Positions 43,633 to 50,674 of a stretch of DNA of 64,000 nt are shown here, piece after piece. The notes under the pieces were generated by a model, which worked only from the letters and a program-made list of their open reading frames with translations, ran no database searches and was not told the DNA's origin. Source of the stretch: Streptomyces capillispiralis. Its GTDB lineage: Bacteria; Actinomycetota; Actinomycetes; Streptomycetales; Streptomycetaceae. Positions within the stretch are counted from its first letter, which is position 1, and every line of letters begins with the position of its first letter. Location of the stretch: NCBI RefSeq assembly GCF_007829875.1, contig NZ_VIWV01000001.1, positions 1,922,001 to 1,986,000 of the forward strand, written 5' to 3'. A program made the position numbers and the translations under genes.

Positions 43633-45050
43633 TCCAGAACGTGATCGCGGGGGCCTCGGTCCCGGCGGCCGACGGCTCCACCCTCGACCTGATCGACCCC
43701 TGCACCGGGACCGTCTCCGGTGCGTCCGCCCGTGCCGGGGCCGCCGACGTCGACGCGGCCGTCCGCGCGGCCCGCGCCGCGTTCCCCGGCTGGCGCGACG
43801 CCACCCCGGGCGGACGCCAGGCGGCGCTGCTGCGCCTGGCCGACGCCGTGGAGGCCCACGCCGACGCCCTGGTGGACGCCGAGTGCGCGGACACCGGCAA
43901 GCCGCGTGCCACCACGCTCCAGGAGGAGCTGGTTCCCACCGTCGACCAGCTCCGCTTCTTCGCCGGCGCCGCCCGCTCGGTGCAGGGCGCCGCGGCCGGG
44001 GAGTACACGCCGGACTTCACGTCCATGCTGCGCCGGGAGCCCCTCGGTGTGATCGGCCAGGTCACGCCCTGGAACTACCCGCTGATGATGGCGGTGTGGA
44101 AGGTGGCACCGGCCCTGGCCGCCGGCAACACGGTGGTCCTCAAGCCCGCCGAGACCACTCCGCGCAGCACCGTCCTGCTGGCGGAGCTGGCCGCGCGCGT
44201 CCTGCCTCCCGGCGTGCTGAACGTCGTCTGCGGCGACCGCGACACCGGACGTGCCCTGGTCGGCCACCCGGACGTGGACATGGTGGCGGTCACCGGGTCG
44301 GTGCGCACGGGGATGGAGGTGGCCGCCACCGCCGCGGCCGGTCTCAAGCGCGTCCACCTCGAACTGGGCGGCAAGGCGCCCGCCCTGGTCTTCCCCGACG
44401 CCGACCTCGCGGCCACCGCCGAGGGCATCGCCCAGGCCGCGTTCTTCAACGCGGGCCAGGACTGCATCGCCGCGACCCGCGTGCTGGTCCACGAGGACGT
44501 GCACGACGACCTGCTCGCCGCCCTGGTGAAGGAGGCCGAGGGCACGCGGGTCGGTCCGCCCTCGGACACCTCCGCCTTCTGCGGCCCGCTCAACAGCGAG
44601 ACCCAGCTCCAGCGGGTCGGCGGCTTCGTCGACCGCCTTCCCGGTCACGCCCGCGTCCTCACCGGGGGCCACCGCGTCGGCGAGGAGGGCTGGTTCTACG
44701 CGCCGACCGTCGTCGCCGGCGTGCGCCAGGACGACGAGATCGTCCAGCGCGAGGTCTTCGGCCCGGTCCTCACCGTCCAGTCCTTCTCCTCCGAGGAGGA
44801 GGCCCTGGCCCTGGCCAACGGCGTCGACTACGCCCTGGCCGCGAGCGTCTGGACCCGGGACCATCCCCGTTCCATGCGTCTGGCCCGGCACCTGGAGGCC
44901 GGCTGCGTCTGGATCAACGCCCACATCCCCCTGGCCGCCGAGATGCCCCACGGCGGCACCAAGCACTCCGGCTACGGCAGCGACCTGTCCAGCTACAGCA
45001 TGGAGGACTACACCCGCCTGAAGCACGTGATGACCCACCTGAACCCCTGA
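43629..45050 (+). CDS. Aldehyde dehydrogenase (aminobutyraldehyde-dehydrogenase-like)
   Basis: 473 residues, ATG 43629 (an upstream in-frame ATG at 43590 would lie inside the previous gene). Aldehyde dehydrogenase signatures: TPWNYPLMMAVWKVAPALAAGN, the catalytic Glu in LELGGKAPALV and the nucleophile Cys in FNAGQDCIAATR, then EVFGPVLTV. The overall sequence is of the 4-aminobutyraldehyde/betaine-aldehyde dehydrogenase kind. It may oxidise an aldehyde from amino-acid tailoring, or the exocyclic carbon of the sugar to a carboxylate. It is the last gene of the rightward operon, followed by a strong terminator. Confidence 0.88.
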   Translation: MIQNVIAGASVPAADGSTLDLIDPCTGTVSGASARAGAADVDAAVRAARAAFPGWRDATPGGRQAALLRLADAVEAHADALVDAECADTGKPRATTLQEELVPTVDQLRFFAGAARSVQGAAAGEYTPDFTSMLRREPLGVIGQVTPWNYPLMMAVWKVAPALAAGNTVVLKPAETTPRSTVLLAELAARVLPPGVLNVVCGDRDTGRALVGHPDVDMVAVTGSVRTGMEVAATAAAGLKRVHLELGGKAPALVFPDADLAATAEGIAQAAFFNAGQDCIAATRVLVHEDVHDDLLAALVKEAEGTRVGPPSDTSAFCGPLNSETQLQRVGGFVDRLPGHARVLTGGHRVGEEGWFYAPTVVAGVRQDDEIVQREVFGPVLTVQSFSSEEEALALANGVDYALAASVWTRDHPRSMRLARHLEAGCVWINAHIPLAAEMPHGGTKHSGYGSDLSSYSMEDYTRLKHVMTHLNP

Positions 45051-45140
45051 CGCGCCCTCCCCACAGGGAGCCACCGCGGCCTCGGGGGCACCGCCTCCCC
45101 CAAGGCGCCGGGAACGGGCGGGAACCGCCATCAGAGACCC

Positions 45141-45180
45141 GGTGAGGGCCCTGCCGACGCACGTCGGCAGGGCCCTCACC
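45141..45180. terminator. 19-bp-stem terminator ending the cluster
   Basis: A perfect inverted repeat: GGTGAGGGCCCTGCCGACG, two spacer bases, then its complement. The 40-nt palindrome lies 90 bases after the aldehyde dehydrogenase stop and marks the right end of the biosynthetic operon. Confidence 0.88.
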
Positions 45181-45242
45181 GTTGTACGCCGCCTCACCGG
45201 CGTCGCGGGCCGCAGGATGCCTGCCTCCCCCGAACGCCAAAA

Positions 45243-45262
45243 TCTACTTTTGCCAGAGTAGA
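45243..45262. repeat. AT-richer inverted repeat at the cluster boundary
   Basis: TCTACT-N8-AGTAGA lies in an unusually AT-rich patch (45240-45300) between the cluster terminator and the MerR-type gene. It might be an operator or the scar of an insertion. The surrounding 45181-45600 contains no convincing gene. Confidence 0.4.
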
Positions 45263-45599
45263 CATTGAGGCCCAGCACGGTTAACGTTGTACTCGTCGAC
45301 ACGGTCGAGCGAAGCCCGGCAGACACGAACTGGCGGGCAGATGTAGTTGAAGTTCGCAGGTCGGTGCGGCTCTGGAGCTCCGAAGCCAAGGCGTTCGTAG
45401 AACGGTGACGGGGCTGGGAGCCGCACCGGGTGGCCCGCAGGTCGAGGGGTCGCCAACGGCATCACCGACGCAGTACCGCAGTACCCGTTCAGCAAGTGGT
45501 CGGTTCGGAGGAAGAACGGAGGAGGAGCAGACGCCATCAGGATCGCCCGGTCCGAAGAGCTTTCGGTCCGGGTACCGCAAGACCCCGGAATGGATGGTG

Positions 45600-45755
45600 G
45601 TCCCCGGTCACGCAGCCGCGATCCCCGCACCCTGCCCCTCGCCGGGCCGGGTGACGGAAACAGAAGGTCGGCACAGCATGAGGGCCGACAGATGGTGTTG
45701 AATTTCCTTCGGGGCCCTGGTGCCGTACGGCACCAGGGCCCCTCGACGCGTTGCA
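45600..45755 (+). repeat. Dispersed noncoding element, copy 1, with 32-nt palindrome
   Basis: Similar in sequence to the reverse complement of 59098-59250. Shared blocks include CGCGATCCCCG, ACAGAAGG, CAGATGGTGT and TTCCTTCGGGGCC, ending in a perfect 32-nt palindrome at 45711-45742 (left arm GGGGCCCTGGTGCCGT) and then a CACGCGTT-like tail (ACGCGTTGCAC). It sits 25 bases before the MerR-type start codon in the same orientation. It could be a small RNA with its terminator, a mobile-element relic or a regulatory element. Confidence 0.65.
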
Positions 45756-45767
45756 CAAAGAGGTGAC

Positions 45768-46118
45768 ATGGCAGCAGATACTCCACTCAGTGATCGTCTG
45801 GACGACGACGACTACCCCGCCTACACCATGGGCCGGGCCGCCGAGATGCTCGGCACCACCCCTGGTTTCCTCCGAGCCATCGGCGAGGCCCGTCTGATCA
45901 CTCCGCTGCGCTCGGAGGGCGGACATCGCCGGTACTCCCGTTACCAACTACGGATCGCCGCTCGCGCCCGCGAGCTCGTCGACAGGGGAACCCCGATCGA
46001 GGCCGCGTGCCGCATCGTCATCCTCGAGGACCAGCTCGAGGAAGCTCAGCGCATCAACGCCGAGTACCGGCGTGCCGCGAAGGAAGGGTCCGGCAGTTCC
46101 AGTTCCGGTTCGAGCTGA
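45768..46118 (+). CDS. MerR-family-type helix-turn-helix regulator
   Basis: 116 residues, ATG 45768 with AGAGGTGA upstream. The MerR-type winged HTH occupies residues 18-60 (YTMGRAAEMLGTTPGFLRAIGEARLI, then SEGGHRRYSRYQL), followed by a helix and a Ser/Gly tail. No metal- or ligand-binding domain is present, so it is a minimal BldC/MerR-like DNA-binding protein. In Streptomyces a gene of this type is found near cold-shock and SCO5918-like genes; here it is separated from them by about 14 kb. It is preceded directly by the palindromic repeat element, which may control it. Confidence 0.82.
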   Translation: MAADTPLSDRLDDDDYPAYTMGRAAEMLGTTPGFLRAIGEARLITPLRSEGGHRRYSRYQLRIAARARELVDRGTPIEAACRIVILEDQLEEAQRINAEYRRAAKEGSGSSSSGSS

Positions 46119-46368
46119 TCACGTGGGCGAGGAAGACGCCGGCCGCTTCCTCGGGACAGGTGACCCGATGACCGCGGTGGACATACCCGCGCATCCGCGT
46201 CCCCCCGCCTTCGGCTACCCGAAGGCGCGTGACCGCCAGTCGTACGACTTCACCCGGCCTCGGCAGCCGTCGCACCGCACCCGCGTACCGTGCGGCACAC
46301 GGCAGCCTCCCGGCCGGGCCGTCGCCCGCATGTCCGTCCGCGGGCAGCCCCGCGGTCTCGGACACACG

Positions 46369-46409
46369 GAGGAGGGCCGAAGCCGGTGGTACGGGCTTCG
46401 GCCCTCCTC
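46369..46409. terminator. Bidirectional terminator between convergent genes
   Basis: A 16-bp perfect stem (GAGGAGGGCCGAAGCC and its complement) with a 9-nt loop, just past the stop of the leftward operon (46429) and downstream of the MerR-type gene. Its placement between convergent genes suits termination in both directions. The remainder of 46119-46368 holds no recognisable gene. Confidence 0.85.
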
Positions 46410-46428
46410 ACCGACGTCACGACCCGCG

Positions 46429-46758
46429 TCAGCCTTCGTCGACCCTCATCTCGCCGAGCCGCGACCAGTCGTCCTGGGGCACCTTCACGTGGACGATCCT
46501 GGGCGTCTCGGCGAGGTGGGGCGGCAGGGTCCGCCGCGCCTCCTCGAAGTGCGCCGAGCCCACGTGCGCCGCGCCGGCCTCGTCGTCCCGGAAGGCCTCG
46601 ACCAGGACGTACTCCGCCGGGTCCTCCAGGCTGCGGGACCAGTCGAACCACAGGCACCCCGGTTCGGCGCGCGTGGCCCGGGTGAACTCGTCCACCACCC
46701 GGGGCCATTGATCGGCGTACTCGGGGCGGACGCGGAACTTCACGGTGATGAAGATCAA
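46429..46758 (-). CDS. Antibiotic biosynthesis monooxygenase (ABM)-domain protein
   Basis: 109 residues, ferredoxin-like ABM fold: MIFITVKFRVRPEYADQW at the N-terminus, CLWFDWSRSLEDPAEYVLVEAFRD in the middle and the His-containing helix SAHFEEA. Such proteins are cofactor-free quinol oxygenases or dimeric accessory proteins. It is the last gene of the leftward operon, 34 bases after the alcohol dehydrogenase gene. It might help degrade an aldehyde or quinone, but no substrate can be assigned. Confidence 0.82.
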   Translation of the reverse strand: MIFITVKFRVRPEYADQWPRVVDEFTRATRAEPGCLWFDWSRSLEDPAEYVLVEAFRDDEAGAAHVGSAHFEEARRTLPPHLAETPRIVHVKVPQDDWSRLGEMRVDEG

Positions 46759-46792
46759 GGGGTCACTTCCTTCGCGGTCGTCCGGGGCCAGG

Positions 46793-47818
46793 TCACGGGG
46801 TGAGGATCGCCCGGCCCCGGATCCGGCCGCTCCCGAGGTCGTCCAGGGCGTCCTGGAACCGGTCGAGGGGGTACTTGACGGTGTGCAGGCGCACGCGGCC
46901 CCGCGCGGCGAGGACCATCAGCTCGCACAGGTCGTTGTAGGAGCCGACGAGGTTGCCGATGAAGTTGATCTCGGCGGAGATGATGTCGATGGTGGGGACG
47001 TCGATGTTCTCGCCGTAGCCGACGACGTGGTAGTCGCCCGCCCGGCGCAGCATGCCGACGCCGTCCCGGGTGGAGCCGCCCTCGCCGACGAAGTCGATGA
47101 CCGCCTCCGCCCCGTGTCCGCCGGTCAGTTCGCGCACCCGGTCCACCTGGCCGCCGTCGGCGACGACCCCGTGGTCGGCGCCGATGGAGACGGCCAGGTC
47201 CACCGCGTCGGGGTTGCGGTCCACGACGACGATCTCGGCGGCGGTGAGCGCCTTGAGCACCTGTACGCCGATGTGCCCGAGCCCGCCCGCGCCGATCACG
47301 ACGCACCGGTCGCCCGGCCGCAGCCTCCGGGCGGCCTTCGCCGCGGCGTGGTACGCCGTGAGCCCCGCGTCGGCGAGCGCCGCGACATCGGCGGGTTCGA
47401 GGGAGTCGTCGATGCCTACGACACTGCGCGCGGAGGTCTTCAGGTACTCGGCGTAACCGCCGGCCGTGTCGATCCCGGGGAAGCGGCTGCTCTCGCAGTG
47501 CACGTCGTCACCGGCCCGGCACGCCCGGCACAGCCCACAGGTGATCAGCGGGTGCACGATCACCTTGTCGCCCTCGGCGACATGGGTGACGGCGCTGCCG
47601 ACCGCGTGGACCCATCCGGCGTTCTCGTGACCGATCGTGTAGGGCAGTTCCACGCCGGACTTCTGCGCCCACTGGCCCTCCAGGATGTGGATGTCGGTGC
47701 GGCACACGCCGGCACCGCCGATCCTGACGATCACGTCGTACGGGCCGGTGATCACCGGATCCGGGACCTCGGCCATCTTGAGGTCCTGGCCGTAGCCCAC
47801 GACCTGAACTGCCTTCAC
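46793..47818 (-). CDS. Zinc-dependent NAD(P) alcohol dehydrogenase
   Basis: 341 residues, GTG 47818 overlapping the preceding stop. MDR family: catalytic zinc ligands in GVCRTDIH and GHENAG, the structural-zinc cysteines CGLCRACRAGDDVHC, and the NAD-binding GAGGLGHIG. Similar enzymes accompany propane/acetone monooxygenase operons, where they oxidise 2-propanol-type alcohols. It is coupled to the DUF59 gene. Confidence 0.9.
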   Translation of the reverse strand: MKAVQVVGYGQDLKMAEVPDPVITGPYDVIVRIGGAGVCRTDIHILEGQWAQKSGVELPYTIGHENAGWVHAVGSAVTHVAEGDKVIVHPLITCGLCRACRAGDDVHCESSRFPGIDTAGGYAEYLKTSARSVVGIDDSLEPADVAALADAGLTAYHAAAKAARRLRPGDRCVVIGAGGLGHIGVQVLKALTAAEIVVVDRNPDAVDLAVSIGADHGVVADGGQVDRVRELTGGHGAEAVIDFVGEGGSTRDGVGMLRRAGDYHVVGYGENIDVPTIDIISAEINFIGNLVGSYNDLCELMVLAARGRVRLHTVKYPLDRFQDALDDLGSGRIRGRAILTP

Positions 47819-48591
47819 TGGACGGTCTCCTTCGGTGCGACGGTGACGGGGAGGAGTCCTCCCGCGGGCACGGGCTCCCCCGCGCGTGGTGACTGGTCGG
47901 CGGCGGACTCCGGATACCGGGTGCGCAGCAGGCCCCGGCAGAAGTGCGCGTTGCCGTCGATCGACACCCGGACCGCACGGGCGAAGCGCAGCCGGAGCGG
48001 GATCTCCCCCGGCGGGAAGCGCCGCCCGTCCTCGTCCACCAGGGCCGGGTCGGTGGGTGCCACGCCCAGACCGAGCGCCGCGCGGCGGCGCAGCAGGGCG
48101 TGGGTCGCCGCCGTCCCGGGGAGGTCGCCGAGCACCACGCCGTGGAGGTCCTCCTCGGTGAGGTCCGGGTTCGCACGGAGCAGGCCGGTCAGCGCGCGTT
48201 CCATCGCCGCGGTGTGGGCCTTGCGGCGGAACGTCAGCCGGAGCGCTTCGAGGTCCTTCTCCGCCTCGGCCCCGAACGTCCCGCGGTAGCCGGCGTCCGC
48301 GGCCAGCCCGCGGTTGATCAGCTCCGAGTCGTGGTGGTCGTCGAGCAGCACCACGACCCGCCGTGTCCAGGGCAGCGCCGTCAGCGCGTCCTTCGCGTCA
48401 GAGGCCATCAGGTAGGCGAAGTTCGGGGAGCAGAACGAGGTGGGGAGCCGGAGACGGACGGTGATCCCGCCCCCGGGCGTCACTGTCACGGAGCGTACGA
48501 AGCCGAGGTCGGTGATCGGTTCGTCCAGCTCGGGGTCCATGACCGTGTCCAGCGCGGCGCGGGCGGACCGTTCCCTCGGTGCGGCGGGCAT
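47815..48591 (-). CDS. Iron-sulfur cluster assembly (DUF59/MIP18-type) protein
   Basis: 258 residues; ATG 48591 is chosen because it lies one base after the amidohydrolase stop, although an in-frame start at 48618 exists inside that gene. The N-terminal DUF59 domain (LDTVMDPELDEPITDLGFVRSVTV, then SFCSPNF) resembles PaaD/SufT-type Fe-S or diiron maturation factors. The C-terminal half is helical and of unknown function, with a Cys (NAHFCRGLL). In mim/prm loci a protein of this kind accompanies the binuclear-iron monooxygenase; here the monooxygenase is missing. Confidence 0.82.
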   Translation of the reverse strand: MPAAPRERSARAALDTVMDPELDEPITDLGFVRSVTVTPGGGITVRLRLPTSFCSPNFAYLMASDAKDALTALPWTRRVVVLLDDHHDSELINRGLAADAGYRGTFGAEAEKDLEALRLTFRRKAHTAAMERALTGLLRANPDLTEEDLHGVVLGDLPGTAATHALLRRRAALGLGVAPTDPALVDEDGRRFPPGEIPLRLRFARAVRVSIDGNAHFCRGLLRTRYPESAADQSPRAGEPVPAGGLLPVTVAPKETVQ

Positions 48592-48592
48592 C

Positions 48593-49591
48593 TCAGGCCA
48601 CCGCCGGTTCGGCGACACCCAGCCCGGCCGGCACCTCGATGCCGTACAGGGCGGCCGCGTTGAGCCCGAGGATCTTCTTCTTCTGCGCCACGGTGATCGG
48701 CTCGTACTCGGTCATGTCCGCGGGGATCTGGAAGTCGACGAACCGCTCGACCAGCCAGCGGGGCGTCCACAGCGCGTAGTCGCTGGAGAACTGGATGCGG
48801 TCCTCGTCCAGCCAGTACAGCAGTTCGCCGATGATCTGCGCGAAGTAGCGGGGCCGGCTGTGGATGAAGGGCATGGCGACCGCGAGACCGGCGTGCACGT
48901 TGGGCTCCTGCGTGGCGATCCAGCAGAAGTCCTCCAGACGGGGCAGGCCGCAGTGCTCCACGACGAAGTTCAGCTCGGGGAACCGCGTGGCCGCCTTGTC
49001 GACGTCGGCGACGTCGAACGCGTCCCGGTCCAGCGGCCGGATCGTCGGCCCCTTGTGGATGTGGATGTTGGTGATCCCGAGTTCCTGGCACACCTCCAGG
49101 TAGCGGTACGTCCACGGGTCGTCGAGCTTGTAGCCGCGGCTGTCGCCCTTCCATTCGGCGGTGTACAGCTTCACGCCCTTGAGCTGGAACCGCTCGGCGT
49201 CGCGCCGCAGCCGGTCGAGTCCCTTCTGCTCGTAGCGGGGGTCCCAGGAGTGGTTGTACGTCAGCTTGTCCGGGTGCCGCCGGGTGAGCGCGAACGCCTC
49301 CTCGGTCTGCCCGAAGCCGTTGCGGTAGAACGCCCCGAGCCGGGCGGGCTGGAAGATGGCGTGGTCGACGTACCCGTCGACGAAGAGGTCCTTCATCAGA
49401 CGCTCGCCGCCGTAGTAGAGGTACTCCTCGTACGGCCACAGCTCCGACGCCGGGCTCAGGTTGCGGTGGTAGTCGTAGAAGCAGTCGATGAACTGCTTGC
49501 CGTGGATGTTGAGCTGGTTCTCGGGGCGTGCGTCCCAGAGCGCGACGTGCGCGTCCACGATGAAGTAGTTCTCGCCGTCCTTGGAATACAT
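48593..49591 (-). CDS. Amidohydrolase-family protein (PF04909-like)
   Basis: 332 residues, ATG 49591. Amidohydrolase barrel: VDAHVALWD (metal His), FVVEHCGLPRLE and FSSDYALWTPR, the typical metal-binding C-terminal Asp segment. Close relatives occur beside propane/acetone and phenol monooxygenase genes, where they are thought to support the hydroxylase. The order SDR, amidohydrolase, DUF59, alcohol dehydrogenase suggests one transcript with small gaps. The reaction is unknown. Confidence 0.85.
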   Translation of the reverse strand: MYSKDGENYFIVDAHVALWDARPENQLNIHGKQFIDCFYDYHRNLSPASELWPYEEYLYYGGERLMKDLFVDGYVDHAIFQPARLGAFYRNGFGQTEEAFALTRRHPDKLTYNHSWDPRYEQKGLDRLRRDAERFQLKGVKLYTAEWKGDSRGYKLDDPWTYRYLEVCQELGITNIHIHKGPTIRPLDRDAFDVADVDKAATRFPELNFVVEHCGLPRLEDFCWIATQEPNVHAGLAVAMPFIHSRPRYFAQIIGELLYWLDEDRIQFSSDYALWTPRWLVERFVDFQIPADMTEYEPITVAQKKKILGLNAAALYGIEVPAGLGVAEPAVA

Positions 49592-49661
49592 CTCGCTCCT
49601 CGATTCGCGGTGGGTGGTGGACCGAGTGGCCGGGCGGCCGCGGGGCTGCCCGGCGCGCGCG

Positions 49662-50456
49662 TCAGGAGAACTGGATGCCGCCGTCGATCATCACGGACTG
49701 GCCGGTCATGTAGTCCGAGTCGCGGGAGGCCAGGTAGGAGACGAAGGACGCGACGTCGGCGGGCTCCTCGACCCGGCCGAGCGCGATCGCCTCCGCGTAC
49801 TTCTTGATGGCGCGGCCCTTCTCCAGGCCCTCGGCCTGGGCCAGCCGCTCGTCGATCAGGTCCCACATGTCGGTGCCGACGATGCCCGGGCAGTAGGCGT
49901 TGACGGTGATGCCGTGCCGCGCCCACTCCATGGCCGCGGCCTGGGTCAGACCGCGTACGCCCCACTTCGACGCCGAGTAGGCGCCGAGCAGCGCGAACGG
50001 CCGGTACGCGACGATCGACGCCGCACCGATGATCTTGCCGCCGCCGCCCTGGGCGATCATCTGGCGGGCCGCGGCCTGGTAGGAGAGGAAGACACCGCGC
50101 AGGTTCACGGCCATGATCTGCTCGTACTCGTCGAGCCCGGTCTCCAGCAGCGGGGTGACCCTGGCGATGCCGGCGTTGGCCACGAAGACGTCGACCCGGC
50201 CGAAGCGCTCCGCGACCTCCTCGACGAGCGCGTCGGTCTGCTCCTTGCTGGTCACGTCGGCGTGCACGGCGAGGGCGCGGCGGCCCGTCTTCTCGATGCC
50301 GGCCGCCACCTCGCTCAGCTCCTCGCCCATGCCCGGGAGGTCGGCCACGGCCACGTCGAGTCCGTCCGCGGCCAGCCGCTCCGCGATGCCCCGGCCGATG
50401 CCGCGGGCGGCGCCGGTGACGATGGCGGTACGGGTGGCGTTGTCGGCGGAAGTCAT
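49662..50456 (-). CDS. SDR dehydrogenase (acetoin/diol-dehydrogenase-like)
   Basis: 264 residues. Classical SDR: TGAARGIGRG, VANAG, Ser in IGAASIVAY and YSASKWG, with the ending SDYMTGQSVMIDGG. The sequence is of the acetoin reductase/2,3-butanediol dehydrogenase kind. First gene of the leftward operon, divergent from the sigma54-activator-like regulator. It likely oxidises a secondary alcohol or reduces a ketone in the same small-alcohol/ketone pathway. Confidence 0.88.
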   Translation of the reverse strand: MTSADNATRTAIVTGAARGIGRGIAERLAADGLDVAVADLPGMGEELSEVAAGIEKTGRRALAVHADVTSKEQTDALVEEVAERFGRVDVFVANAGIARVTPLLETGLDEYEQIMAVNLRGVFLSYQAAARQMIAQGGGGKIIGAASIVAYRPFALLGAYSASKWGVRGLTQAAAMEWARHGITVNAYCPGIVGTDMWDLIDERLAQAEGLEKGRAIKKYAEAIALGRVEEPADVASFVSYLASRDSDYMTGQSVMIDGGIQFS

Positions 50457-50548
50457 GGGTCCTCCTGTGTTCGACGGTGCGCCGCCGCACCCTTCGTGCG
50501 GCGCCGGGCAACAGCGTGGGGGCGGGGAGCGCCGTCGAGTTTTTCAAT

Positions 50549-50559
50549 GTGGAACACAG
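50549..50559. promoter_or_regulatory. TGTG-N3-CACA dyad in divergent region
   Basis: TGTGGAACACA, about 70 bases upstream of the -35 of the regulator gene and 93 bases from the SDR start, within the 218-bp divergent region. Dyads of this type are bound by AcoR/MimR-like regulators. It is a candidate site for the adjacent activator. Confidence 0.35.
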
Positions 50560-50619
50560 TCGGTCCGGCCCCTGATCAGGGCACGGCGAACAGGCGGGAA
50601 AGCCGTTCGGAACAACCCG

Positions 50620-50647
50620 TTGACAGGTGCAAACGCGTTCGTAATAT
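50620..50647 (+). promoter_or_regulatory. Consensus-like housekeeping promoter of the regulator gene
   Basis: TTGACA (50620-50625) and TAATAT (50642-50647), spaced by 16 bases. The -35 is exact consensus and the -10 nearly so, unusual in this GC-rich sequence. A start site near 50654 would give a leader of about 20 bases, containing GGAGG before ATG 50675. It indicates transcription by the main sigma factor, not sigma54. Confidence 0.7.
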
Positions 50648-50674
50648 GGCGGAAACACGCTCATCGGAGGCGCC

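Noticed and set aside
45244..45786. Minus-strand frame containing PFYERLGFG
   Set aside because: The short GNAT-like stretch is isolated in a frame without any other motif; at most an old acetyltransferase remnant, not enough to annotate.
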